Below are positions 1 through 8,068 of a DNA stretch of 15,211 nucleotides, one piece after another (position 1 is the first letter of the stretch; every line of letters starts with the position of its first letter). Location: assembly GCA_902783235.1 (NCBI GenBank), contig CACZQG010000127.1, forward strand, positions 1 through 15,211. The letters run 5' to 3'. The stretch is from an uncultured Ruminococcus sp. GTDB taxonomy: Bacteria > Bacillota > Clostridia > Oscillospirales > Ruminococcaceae. A program made the position numbers and the translations under genes. The notes beneath the pieces are model-generated. The model ran no database searches. It was given only the letters and a program-made list of their open reading frames with translations, and was not told the origin of the DNA.

Positions 1-1
1 C

Positions 2-115
2 TGGCATATTTCAAGCCTTTCCGACGCAGAAGTTCAGTATTTAGACAAGCAGAAAATTCAAGATTTAGTTGGGGGATCAATATATAGTCATAGAATTAAG
101 GACTTGATATTATGA
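2..115 (+). CDS. Possible 3' end of an unrecognised upstream gene (partial)
   Basis: A reading frame is open from the window edge through 37 codons to a TGA at 113-115, which overlaps the plsX start codon as ATGA. The end of the deduced peptide reads SIYSHRIKDLIL; I do not recognise it. The stop-start overlap matches the coupled layout of the rest of the operon, which is the main reason for listing it. Against it, the codons are more AT-rich than in the neighbouring genes (TTA and ATA are frequent), and another forward frame is also open for about 28 codons, so this may simply be leader DNA. The plsX ribosome binding site (AAGGA at 98-102) lies inside it. Confidence 0.35.
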   Translation, partial: WHISSLSDAEVQYLDKQKIQDLVGGSIYSHRIKDLIL

Positions 116-1104
116 ACATTATAGTTGACGCTTTTGGAGGTGACAACGCCCCCGCTGAGGTGATAAAGGGCTGCCGTATGGCGGTGGACAGACTGGGCGT
201 TGATATAACCCTTACGGGCGACGAGAAAAAAATAAAGGAATGCGCCGAGAAGATCAATACAGGCATGGATGGAATAAGTATTGTCCATGCGGCAGGCGTA
301 TTTGATATACACACCGAGCCCTCTGAGAGCCTCAAAAGCGGTAAGGGGACTTCAATGGAGACAGGACTGAGGCTGCTCAGTGAGGATAAGGGAGATGCTT
401 TTTTAAGCGCAGGCAGTACAGGTGCACTGGTATTTGGTTCCACCTTTATAACCAAAAGGATAAAGGGGATAAAGCGTCCGGTGCTTGCCCCTATACTTCC
501 TACGGCAAAGGGACCCTTTATGCTGGTGGATGCCGGAGCTAACAGTGACTGCCGCCCGGATATGCTGGTACAGTCTGCCATAATGGCTTCTGTATATATG
601 GAAAAGGTAAAGGGCATCGCCTCACCCAGGGTAGGACTTATAAATATCGGCTCAGAGGATACCAAGGGCAGAGAGCTGGAGCTGGAAGCATATAAGCTGC
701 TGCGTGAAGCACCTGTAAACTTCTGCGGAAATGTGGAGGCAAGAGAGCTTCCCGAAGGAAATTTCGATGTTGCAGTGTCCGATGGCTTTACCGGGAATAT
801 TGTTCTGAAGCTCTATGAGGGAATGGGTAGATTTTTCGGAAATACCCTGAAGGATACCTTTTCGGGAGTCAAGGGTAAGCTTGCGGCACTTCCGGTGCTG
901 GGAAAAATAAAAGCCTTCAAAAAGCAGATGGATTACAAGGAAGAAGGCGGAGCGGTGCTCATGGGAATATCAAAGCCTGTTATCAAGGCTCACGGCAGCT
1001 CTGATGCCAAGGCATTCTACAATGCCATAAGGCAGGCAAAGAACTGTGTTGAAGGTGGGGTCGTGGACAGGATAAAGGCTGATGTTGATAAATTAAGGAA
1101 GTAA
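112..1104 (+). CDS. plsX: Phosphate acyltransferase PlsX
   Basis: PlsX makes acyl-phosphate from acyl-ACP and orthophosphate, the substrate that the membrane enzyme PlsY uses to acylate glycerol-3-phosphate in phospholipid synthesis. The 330-residue product has the family's usual length and landmarks: an N-terminal VDAFGGDNAP (commonly VDAMGGDNAP), SAGSTGAL, VDAGANSDCRP, GLINIGSEDTKG, VSDGFTGNIVLK and a C-terminal KPVIKAHGSSDAKAF. The protein is expected to be a peripheral membrane enzyme. The ATG is preceded by AAGGA nine bases upstream. It is followed after five bases by rnc. In many Firmicutes acpP sits between plsX and rnc; here it does not. Family assignment is secure from the motifs. 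Confidence 0.97.
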   Translation: MNIIVDAFGGDNAPAEVIKGCRMAVDRLGVDITLTGDEKKIKECAEKINTGMDGISIVHAAGVFDIHTEPSESLKSGKGTSMETGLRLLSEDKGDAFLSAGSTGALVFGSTFITKRIKGIKRPVLAPILPTAKGPFMLVDAGANSDCRPDMLVQSAIMASVYMEKVKGIASPRVGLINIGSEDTKGRELELEAYKLLREAPVNFCGNVEARELPEGNFDVAVSDGFTGNIVLKLYEGMGRFFGNTLKDTFSGVKGKLAALPVLGKIKAFKKQMDYKEEGGAVLMGISKPVIKAHGSSDAKAFYNAIRQAKNCVEGGVVDRIKADVDKLRK

Positions 1105-1109
1105 TACAA

Positions 1110-1817
1110 ATGAATGATGTGAATAATAATATCCGTGAATTTGAAAAAAAAATAGGCTATACCTTTGATAATAAGGAGCTTATAACTGTTGCCCTCTCAC
1201 ATTCCTCATATGCCAACGAGAAGAGAAAAACAAGACACAGCAATGAGAGACTGGAGTTTCTGGGAGACAGCGTATTATCTATAGTTGTGTCTCTGTATCT
1301 GTTCCAGCATTTCAAGCACCTTCCCGAGGGAGAGCTTACTAAGATCAGAGCATCACTGGTATGTGAGAAGGCTCTTCATGAATTTGCCCTGAAAATAGAT
1401 CTGGGAGATTATATACTTCTGGGTAAAGGAGAGGAGAATACCGGGGGAAGGCAGCGTGCATCCATATTGGCTGATGCCTTTGAAGCAGTTATTGCGGCTA
1501 TATATCTGGACGGTGGATTTGATGCGGCTTCCCGTCATATACTTCGCTTTATCCCCAAGGATATTGACAGCAGACGTTCTGTATCCTTTTCGGATCATAA
1601 GACCATTTTACAGGAGATAATACAGAAAAATCCCGAGGAGCGGATAGAATACAAGCTGGTGGGACAATCGGGTCCCGATCATGACAAGGCATTTGAGGTG
1701 GAGGTATATCTCAATTCAAATGTTATAGGCAGAGGCAGTGGAAAAAGCAAAAAGGAAGCAGAGCAGATGGCGGCAAGGGAGGCCCTGGAGCTTATGGGCT
1801 ATAAAGTGGGCATATGA
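1110..1817 (+). CDS. rnc: Ribonuclease III
   Basis: RNase III is an Mg2+-dependent double-strand-specific endoribonuclease that processes rRNA precursors and structured mRNAs. The 235-residue protein has an N-terminal catalytic domain with the signature NERLEFLGDSVL (residues 45-56) and the second acidic cluster LADAFEAVIAAIYLDGG (120-136). The expected metal-binding residues are E46, E49, D53, D122 and E125. A C-terminal double-stranded RNA-binding domain covers about 163-231 and ends in the typical KSKKEAEQMAAREAL helix. The ATG is supported by AAGGAAG at 1095-1101. The last codons overlap the next start as ATGA, so translation is probably coupled. The neighbourhood (rnc before smc and ftsY) is conserved in many Firmicutes. 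Confidence 0.97.
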   Translation: MNDVNNNIREFEKKIGYTFDNKELITVALSHSSYANEKRKTRHSNERLEFLGDSVLSIVVSLYLFQHFKHLPEGELTKIRASLVCEKALHEFALKIDLGDYILLGKGEENTGGRQRASILADAFEAVIAAIYLDGGFDAASRHILRFIPKDIDSRRSVSFSDHKTILQEIIQKNPEERIEYKLVGQSGPDHDKAFEVEVYLNSNVIGRGSGKSKKEAEQMAAREALELMGYKVGI

Positions 1818-2815
1818 GCAGGCATTCAAATATATCCATATTTATCCCTCATATCGGATGTCCTCACAGATGCAGCTTCTGCGATCAGCGGACAATAAGC
1901 GGAAGTAAGGATATACCCCGCGGCGATGATGTAAGGCGTATCTGCTCCCGGGCTGTGGATGAAATACCGGATAAAAGCAATACTCAGATAGCCTTTTTCG
2001 GCGGAAGCTTTACGGCGATACCTGAGGGGTATATGCTGGAGCTTCTGACAGCAGCCCGTGAATTTGTGGGCGAAGGAGGGTTTTCGGGTATACGTATTTC
2101 CACCCGTCCCGATTTTATAAATAAAAAGATACTTTCCGTACTAAAAGGCTATGGTGTCACCTCCATAGAGCTGGGGGCACAGAGCCTTTCGGATGAGGTC
2201 CTGGCTGCCAACGAAAGAGGACATACTGCACATGATGTTTTTATTGCCTCAGAGCTTATAAAAAGCAGCGGCTTTGAGCTGGGTCTACAGATAATACCCG
2301 GGCTTTACAGAAGTACTCCGGAGGACGAGAAAGCCACTATGGATGGCGTCATAAGCATCTCTCCACATACTGTCAGGATCTATCCCATAGTTGTGATAGA
2401 AGGCACTAAGCTGGCTGAGTATTATAAAAAAGGGGAATATAAGCTTGCTCCCTTTGAGGATATGGTGGAGCTTTGCGGGGATATGATGCTGGCCTTTGAA
2501 GCCGAAGGCATAAGGGTGATAAAATGCGGACTTCACGCCTCAGACGGAGTTGAGGGCGAAAGGATAGCAGGCTATTATCATCCTGCGTTCCGTGAGCTGT
2601 GCCAGGGTGAGATCTACAGAAAAGAGATCCTAAAGCTTACAGAAGGCAAGCCGGGAAAGTATGAGATCCTGGTGGGCAGCAGCCATATAAGCAAGGCTGT
2701 GGGGCATAAAAGGCAGAATATAGAATACTTTAGAAAAAGAGGAACAGAGATAATAATAAAGGGCGACAGCAGCATACCGCTTTACAGCGTTAGGAAAGGT
2801 AATATATGTATTTAA
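1814..2815 (+). CDS. Elp3-like radical SAM protein lacking the acetyltransferase domain
   Basis: This is a 333-residue radical SAM protein. The cluster-binding CxxxCxxC motif is in GCPHRCSFCDQRTISG (C16, C20, C23) and would hold a 4Fe-4S cluster that cleaves S-adenosylmethionine. FFGGSFTAIP is the usual glycine-rich SAM-contacting stretch. Spacing and wording resemble the radical SAM half of Elp3 (COG1243), but the roughly 200-residue C-terminal GNAT acetyltransferase domain of full Elp3 is absent, so tRNA-wobble acetylation chemistry cannot be assumed. Proteins of this short class recur between rnc and smc in Clostridia; from family knowledge I know of no settled substrate. The ATG overlaps the rnc stop by four bases with only a weak GTGGG upstream, implying translational coupling. 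Its end overlaps smc by ten bases. Confidence 0.85.
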   Translation: MSRHSNISIFIPHIGCPHRCSFCDQRTISGSKDIPRGDDVRRICSRAVDEIPDKSNTQIAFFGGSFTAIPEGYMLELLTAAREFVGEGGFSGIRISTRPDFINKKILSVLKGYGVTSIELGAQSLSDEVLAANERGHTAHDVFIASELIKSSGFELGLQIIPGLYRSTPEDEKATMDGVISISPHTVRIYPIVVIEGTKLAEYYKKGEYKLAPFEDMVELCGDMMLAFEAEGIRVIKCGLHASDGVEGERIAGYYHPAFRELCQGEIYRKEILKLTEGKPGKYEILVGSSHISKAVGHKRQNIEYFRKRGTEIIIKGDSSIPLYSVRKGNICI

Positions 2816-5800
2816 AATCGTTGGAATTACAGGGATTCAAGTCATTTCCCGATAAAATAAAGCTGACATTCGATAAGGGTCTTACGGCAGTAGTGGGACC
2901 CAACGGCAGCGGAAAAAGTAATATCGGTGACTCTATCCGTTGGGTGCTGGGAGAGCAGTCTACCAAAACTCTCCGTGGCAACAAAATGGAGGATGTTATT
3001 TTTTCCGGTACTGTTGCAAGAAAAGCTATGGGCTTTGCTATGGTAACACTTACACTGGATAATGGGGATCATGCCCTGAACAGCGACGATAATGAGGTAA
3101 GTGTTACCCGAAAGCTATACCGCAGCGGTGAGAGCGAATATAAGATAAACGGCAGAAATGTACGCCTCAAGGACATAAATGAGCTGTTTATGGATACAGG
3201 TCTGGGCCGTGACGGCTATTCTATTATAGGACAGGGCAGGATCGCCGAGATCGTGGGACAGAAAAGCAATGAACGCCGTGACATCTTTGAGGAGGCGGCA
3301 GGTATCTCCAAGTTCCGTTATAAAAAACAGGAGGCGGAGAGAAAGCTGACAGCAGCAGAGGATAATCTGAACCGTCTGAGTGATATAGTGGGAGAACTGG
3401 AAAGCAGAGTGGGGCCCCTGAAAAAACAGGCAGAAAAGGCTGAAAGGTTTCTGGTGCTTTCAAAGGAGAGAAGGACTCTGGAGGTCTCTGTATGGGTAAA
3501 TAAGCTTTCACAGTTCAAGGAAAAGATAACCCAGCTGGAAGATTCTCTTTTAATGGCTAAAACAGAATATGAAAATATCAAAAATGATATTGAACGTGAA
3601 GAGGAAAAAATAAAAGAGGGCTATCAGAAAATGCAGCGTAATTCCGCTGAGATCGAAAGACTCAGGGATGAGATATTGAAAACCGAGCAGTCCTCATCGG
3701 AAAGCAGGGCGGACATCGCAGTATTTGAAAATGATATAAGTCACTGCAATGAAACTCTGGAAAATCTGAAAAAGCAAAGGGAAGAGCTTTTGTCCGGAGA
3801 GGAAAAGACCCGTGAGATAATAAAGGAAAAAACAGACAGAGCAGATAAAATATATGCACAGATAAAGGAAACACAGGGATCACTGGATGAATTCCGGAAA
3901 CAGCTGGAGAATATACGCACTGAGGATGAAAATCTGGGAAGGGATACCGAAAATGCTTCCGGCAGGATGAATGAGCTTTATGCGAAGCTCAGCGAATACA
4001 GTGCTGCCATGAGCAATTCGGATATGTCCGTAACAGACATAAGCGAGCAGCTTGCCAATCTGGATGAGCAGCGTGAACGCCTTAAAGAGCTGGCAGAGCA
4101 GTATGCTAAGGAGCGTGCGGAAATATCCGACGGTATAGCTGTTTGTGATGAACAGCTGGAGGAGCTTGGCAACAAGCAGTCCGGAGCATTAAAGCAGCTG
4201 CAGGAAAAAAATGAGCAGATGGAGCAAGCCGGAAAGGAACAGCAGCGTCTTGCGGTAGACATAAAGGGCAAGGAGCAGAGGATCAGGCTTTTGAAGGATC
4301 TGGAGCGCAGCATGGAGGGTTTTGCCCGAAGCGTCAAGGAGGTCATGAAGGCTCGTGACGGGGGACGTATCGGGGGAATAAGAGGCACCGTGGCAGATCT
4401 TATCGATGTAAAGCAGGAGTATGCCACAGCTCTGGAAACAGCTTTAGGTTCTGCCATGCAGAATGTTATAGTTGAAGATGATACTGCTGCAAAGCGATGC
4501 ATACGAATGCTGAAAGAGCAGAGATCGGGACGTGCCACATTTCTGCCCATGTCATCCATACGGGGCAGACTGCTGAACGAGCCGTCCTTGTATAATGAAG
4601 AAGGCTTCATATCTATGGCGAACGAGCTTGTGGAATATGATGACTGCTACAGAGAGATAGTCAATTCTCTTCTGGGCAGAACAGCCGTTTCAGAGGATAT
4701 AGATACGGCAGCCAGGATAGCCAAAAAGTACGGATATAAGTTCAGGATAGTAACTCTTGACGGTCAGGTGGTAAATGCAGGCGGTTCCTTTACAGGCGGT
4801 TCTGCTGTACATTCGGCAGGTGTTTTTTCCAGAAGGAATGAGCTGACAGCCATTACCGGAGAGATAGAGATCAGAAAGCAGGAAAGCATAAAGGCAGAGG
4901 AAAAGGCTGCAAGGCTTCGGGAGGAGTGTGACCGACTGCGGCTCATAGCTGAGGGGCTGCGGGAGCAGGCAGCACAGATCAACGAGGACAAAACCGGCTT
5001 TGCTGCCGAACTGAAAAGGATCGATGCTTTGAGAGAGCAGTCGGAGAAGCAGTCTGAGGATTTCAGGATAAGATATGATGACCTGTGTGACAGGAAGAAT
5101 AAGGCTGCGGAAAATGCCAGAGCTGCGGAAGAGGAATACAAAAAAACACAGATACTCATTCGTGATGCCGAAACTCTTATGGCAAGAGAAAAGGGAAAGC
5201 GTGAGGAGATAAGAAGGAAACGTGAGCAGCTGTCCGAGGGTATATCCGAAAAAAAGATAAGGCTTACGGAAATGAATGCCGAGATGAACACTGCAAAGCG
5301 TGATGCGGAGACCTTAAAGGACAATCTGAAAAATGCGCAGAATACCTTAAAGGGAATAGACACACAGGAAAAGAACATCCTGGAGACCATAGAGGAAAAG
5401 AAGAAGCAGATCGCCGGCAAGCAGGAATTTGTAAATTCCGTAGGAGGAATAATAGACAAATACAATGCTGATATAAAGGCTCTCAGAAGGGAACACGATC
5501 AGCAGAGCGTTTTTGTCAACCAGGTGAGAAGCGGCATTCAGGAGCTTAATAATGCAAAGGAAAAGTATTCCGGGGAGATTTCCAAGGCGGAGGAACGCCG
5601 TGACTCCACTCAGCGTGATATTGACAGCATTGTGGGACAGCTTTTTGAGGTCTACGAGCTGACACGCTCAGAGGCTGAGGCAGAAGCCAGAGAGATCACG
5701 GATCCCACCACGGCACAGAAGGAGCTTTCACGTCTTCGTTCGGAGATCAAGGCGTTGGGAAGCGTAAATGTGGGAGCTGTGGACGAATACAAGGAGGTAT

Positions 5801-6402
5801 CCGAGAGGTACAGCTTTATGTCCGAGCAGCTGGAGGATGTGAATACCTCCAAGCGTGAGCTGGAAAAGCTTATTGAGGATCTGACCGAGGATATGTGCCG
5901 GATATTCTCCGAAAGCTTTGTTATCATCAACAGGAATTTCGGCAGTATATTCCGTGAGCTTTTCGGAGGCGGCAAGGCAGAGCTTGTGCTCACCGACCCG
6001 GAAAACGTGCTTGAATCAGGTATTGAGATAAGAGTGGCACCTCCGGGAAAGGTAATAAAGAATCTTATATCTCTTTCGGGAGGCGAGCAGTCATTCATTG
6101 CAATATGTATCTATTTTGCAATATTAAAGCTGAGACCTGCTCCCTTTTGTATACTGGATGAGATAGATGCGGCTCTGGATGAGGTAAACGTGGGCAAGTA
6201 TGCAAGGTATTTAAAGCAGTTTACGGACAATACACAGTTTGTTCTTGTAACTCACAGGCGCAGCGCAATGGAGGAAGCCAATATCCTGTACGGCGTTACC
6301 ATGCAGGAGGACGGTATATCCAAGCTTCTGAAAATGGAGCAGACGGATATTGACAAGGCGGATACCGACAAGGCACGGACAGATGATAAGGAGGCGAGCT
6401 AA
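2806..6402 (+). CDS. smc: Chromosome partition protein SMC
   Basis: SMC is the ATPase core of the bacterial condensin, working with ScpA and ScpB (not in this window) to compact and segregate chromosomes. The 1198 residues follow the full SMC plan: N-terminal ATP-binding head with Walker A GPNGSGKSN (31-39); a long coiled-coil arm rich in Glu, Lys and Gln (about 170-510); a hinge at about 518-668 that starts GRIGGIRGTVADL and ends with the glycine-rich GGSFTGGS; a return coiled coil; and a C-terminal head with ABC signature LSGGEQ (1090-1095) and Walker B CILDEIDAALD (catalytic E1119). A short charged tail rich in Asp and Lys follows. The ATG overlaps the preceding gene by ten bases and has AGGAAAGG at 2792-2799. 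The ftsY start codon follows immediately. Confidence 0.98.
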   Translation: MYLKSLELQGFKSFPDKIKLTFDKGLTAVVGPNGSGKSNIGDSIRWVLGEQSTKTLRGNKMEDVIFSGTVARKAMGFAMVTLTLDNGDHALNSDDNEVSVTRKLYRSGESEYKINGRNVRLKDINELFMDTGLGRDGYSIIGQGRIAEIVGQKSNERRDIFEEAAGISKFRYKKQEAERKLTAAEDNLNRLSDIVGELESRVGPLKKQAEKAERFLVLSKERRTLEVSVWVNKLSQFKEKITQLEDSLLMAKTEYENIKNDIEREEEKIKEGYQKMQRNSAEIERLRDEILKTEQSSSESRADIAVFENDISHCNETLENLKKQREELLSGEEKTREIIKEKTDRADKIYAQIKETQGSLDEFRKQLENIRTEDENLGRDTENASGRMNELYAKLSEYSAAMSNSDMSVTDISEQLANLDEQRERLKELAEQYAKERAEISDGIAVCDEQLEELGNKQSGALKQLQEKNEQMEQAGKEQQRLAVDIKGKEQRIRLLKDLERSMEGFARSVKEVMKARDGGRIGGIRGTVADLIDVKQEYATALETALGSAMQNVIVEDDTAAKRCIRMLKEQRSGRATFLPMSSIRGRLLNEPSLYNEEGFISMANELVEYDDCYREIVNSLLGRTAVSEDIDTAARIAKKYGYKFRIVTLDGQVVNAGGSFTGGSAVHSAGVFSRRNELTAITGEIEIRKQESIKAEEKAARLREECDRLRLIAEGLREQAAQINEDKTGFAAELKRIDALREQSEKQSEDFRIRYDDLCDRKNKAAENARAAEEEYKKTQILIRDAETLMAREKGKREEIRRKREQLSEGISEKKIRLTEMNAEMNTAKRDAETLKDNLKNAQNTLKGIDTQEKNILETIEEKKKQIAGKQEFVNSVGGIIDKYNADIKALRREHDQQSVFVNQVRSGIQELNNAKEKYSGEISKAEERRDSTQRDIDSIVGQLFEVYELTRSEAEAEAREITDPTTAQKELSRLRSEIKALGSVNVGAVDEYKEVSERYSFMSEQLEDVNTSKRELEKLIEDLTEDMCRIFSESFVIINRNFGSIFRELFGGGKAELVLTDPENVLESGIEIRVAPPGKVIKNLISLSGGEQSFIAICIYFAILKLRPAPFCILDEIDAALDEVNVGKYARYLKQFTDNTQFVLVTHRRSAMEEANILYGVTMQEDGISKLLKMEQTDIDKADTDKARTDDKEAS

Positions 6403-7392
6403 ATGGGATTATTCAGTAAGATAAAAGCGGGACTTAAAAAGACCAAGGACAGCATGGTAAAGAAGATGCAGAAGGTTGTAAACTCCTTTACCAAAATAGA
6501 CGAGGAGCTTTTTGAGCAGCTTGAGGAGACCATGATAATGAGCGACATGGGCGTGGAAACGTCTGTGGAGATATGTGAAAGGCTAAGAAAGGTCATAAAG
6601 GAAAGAGGGGTCAAGGATCCTTCCCTTATAATGGAGCTTATTCAGGAAATAGTGGCTGACATGATGGGTGAGGATATAGAGCTTGATCTTTCCACAAAGC
6701 CCTCGGTCATTATGGTCATAGGAGTAAATGGTGCCGGCAAGACCACTACCATAGGAAAAATGTGTCACAGCTATATAAATGACGGCAAGAAGGTGGTTGT
6801 AGCCGCAGCGGATACCTTCAGGGCAGCTGCCATAGATCAGCTGGAGGTATGGACGCAGAGAGCCGGTGCGGATATAATAAAGCATTCGGAGGGCTCAGAT
6901 CCTGCATCGGTAGTATTCGATGCTATTTCTGCCGCAAAGGCACGAAATGCCGATATCCTCATATGTGACACGGCAGGCAGGCTTCACAACAAGAAAAACC
7001 TTATGGATGAGCTTGCCAAGATGAACAGGATAATAGAAAGGGAAGCTGGTGACTGCGCCAAGGAGATACTTCTGGTGCTTGATGCCACAACCGGTCAGAA
7101 TGCAGTAAATCAGGCAAGACTATTCAAGGAAGTAGCTCCCATTACGGGAATAGTGCTCACAAAGCTTGACGGCACCGCAAAGGGCGGTATAGTCATATCC
7201 ATCAAGAATGAGCTTGGCATACCTGTAAAGCTTATAGGAGTAGGAGAAAAGATAGATGATCTCCAGCCCTTTGACAGCAGGGATTTTGTAAGAGCACTGT
7301 TTGAAAATGCAGGAAATACCGAAGAAACTGAACAGGAAGAGGGCTCCGGCAGTGATAATGAGTTCTCTGAGGAAGATGAGGAAAATGAGTAA
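6403..7392 (+). CDS. ftsY: Signal recognition particle receptor FtsY
   Basis: FtsY is the SRP receptor GTPase that docks ribosome-nascent chain-SRP complexes at the membrane translocon. The 329-residue protein has an N domain (about 1-95) and a G domain with GVNGAGKT (107-114), the DTFRAAAIDQL insertion motif (137-147), DTAGR (189-193) and TKLD (253-256). The N-terminus is short and amphipathic/basic (GLFSKIKAGLKKTKDS), without the long acidic A domain of E. coli FtsY. Instead the last 26 or so residues (304-329) form an almost purely acidic Glu/Asp/Ser tail, which is uncommon at this end. The ATG directly follows the smc stop and is served by AAGGAGG at 6388-6394. Its end overlaps the next gene by eight bases. 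Confidence 0.97.
   Translation: MGLFSKIKAGLKKTKDSMVKKMQKVVNSFTKIDEELFEQLEETMIMSDMGVETSVEICERLRKVIKERGVKDPSLIMELIQEIVADMMGEDIELDLSTKPSVIMVIGVNGAGKTTTIGKMCHSYINDGKKVVVAAADTFRAAAIDQLEVWTQRAGADIIKHSEGSDPASVVFDAISAAKARNADILICDTAGRLHNKKNLMDELAKMNRIIEREAGDCAKEILLVLDATTGQNAVNQARLFKEVAPITGIVLTKLDGTAKGGIVISIKNELGIPVKLIGVGEKIDDLQPFDSRDFVRALFENAGNTEETEQEEGSGSDNEFSEEDEENE
7369..7375 (+). promoter_or_regulatory. Ribosome binding site that fixes the rdgB start
   Basis: GAGGAAG lies nine bases before the ATG at 7385 and inside the acidic-tail codons of ftsY. It supports the internal ATG over an in-frame ATG at 7301, which has no comparable site. The 7385 start also places the ATNNKGK nucleotide-binding motif at the very N-terminus, where the family has it. 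Confidence 0.8.
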
Positions 7393-7969
7393 GAAGATAA
7401 TACTGGCGACAAACAACAAGGGAAAGATAAGTGAGATCACGGATATGCTTTCTCCTCTGGGATTTGAGATAATATCCATGAAGGATGCGGGGATAGATGC
7501 GGAGATCGACGAGACCGGTACTACCTTCAAGGAAAACGCACACATAAAGGCAAAATACATCTACGACAGGACAAAGACGGCTGTCATAGCAGATGACAGT
7601 GGTCTGGAGGTGGATTATCTTGATGGTGCTCCGGGGGTATATTCCCATAGGTACGCAGGAGAGGATGCCACAGACGAGGACAGGTTCAACAAGCTCCTGG
7701 GTGAGATGAAGGGTGTACCGGAGAGCGAGCGTACAGCGGCTTTTGTATGTGTGATGTGCTATATAGACGAAAACGGAGAGGAAAAATTCGTAAGAGGCGA
7801 ATGCAACGGAAGGATAGGCTTTGAGCCTATCGGCAGCAATGGCTTTGGATATGACCCTGTTTTCATGTTCGGGAACAAATCCTTGGCGGAGATGTCCTCC
7901 AGCGAAAAAAACAAAATAAGCCACAGAGCCAGAGCACTGGAACAGCTGCTGAAGGTGTTCAGTGCCTGA
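7385..7969 (+). CDS. rdgB: XTP/dITP diphosphatase (RdgB/HAM1 family)
   Basis: This enzyme hydrolyses non-canonical purine nucleoside triphosphates (dITP, XTP) to monophosphates, keeping deaminated bases out of DNA and RNA. From the ATG at 7385 the product has 194 residues, the normal family length. Motifs in order are ILATNNKGKISEI at the N-terminus, TGTTFKENAHIKAKY, ADDSGLEVDYLDGAPGVYS (the conserved acidic active-site segment), GFGYDPVFMF and a C-terminal KISHRARALEQL. An in-frame upstream ATG at 7301 would add 28 basic residues read from ftsY coding DNA and is rejected. The gene overlaps ftsY by eight bases, so it is the last gene of the first operon block. A 278-base non-coding, hairpin-rich region follows. 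Confidence 0.95.
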   Translation: MSKKIILATNNKGKISEITDMLSPLGFEIISMKDAGIDAEIDETGTTFKENAHIKAKYIYDRTKTAVIADDSGLEVDYLDGAPGVYSHRYAGEDATDEDRFNKLLGEMKGVPESERTAAFVCVMCYIDENGEEKFVRGECNGRIGFEPIGSNGFGYDPVFMFGNKSLAEMSSSEKNKISHRARALEQLLKVFSA

Positions 7970-7989
7970 GTGACGGCAGTCAAAGGCGG

Positions 7990-8067
7990 GTGCGAAGCAC
8001 GCATTACCGAAGGGGCTGTATGTTCCCCGGGGAGCGAAGCTCCCCGGGGCGGCGAGCCCGGCAGGGC
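7990..8067 (+). repeat. Cluster of strong hairpins with GCGAAGC caps
   Basis: Three inverted repeats lie close together. GTGC-GAA-GCAC is at 7990-8000. A perfect 11-base stem, CCCCGGGGAGC with loop GAA and its complement, is at 8025-8049. GCCC-GGCA-GGGC is at 8056-8067. The first two share the apex GCGAAGC (7992-7998 and 8034-8040), a sequence known to form an exceptionally stable mini-hairpin in single-stranded DNA. The octamer GGCGAGCC also occurs twice (8051-8058 and 8065-8072). The stretch is much richer in G and C than the flanking genes. None of the stems is followed by a T-run, so they do not look like ordinary terminators. Function is unknown; a dispersed intergenic repeat is the likeliest class. 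Confidence 0.7.
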
Positions 8068-8068
8068 G

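Noticed and set aside
83..88. Promoter -10 (TATAGT) for plsX
   Set aside because: No acceptable -35 box is found at 16-18 bases, and the sequence is AT-rich enough to give such hexamers by chance.
3978..5465. Long reverse-strand frames opposite smc
   Set aside because: They mirror the Glu/Lys/Ala-rich coiled-coil codons, giving Ser/Phe/Cys-rich proteins with no motifs or ribosome binding sites.
7301..7384. Longer rdgB starting at ATG 7301
   Set aside because: It adds 28 basic residues read out of frame from ftsY and has no ribosome binding site; family proteins begin at the ATNNKGK motif.
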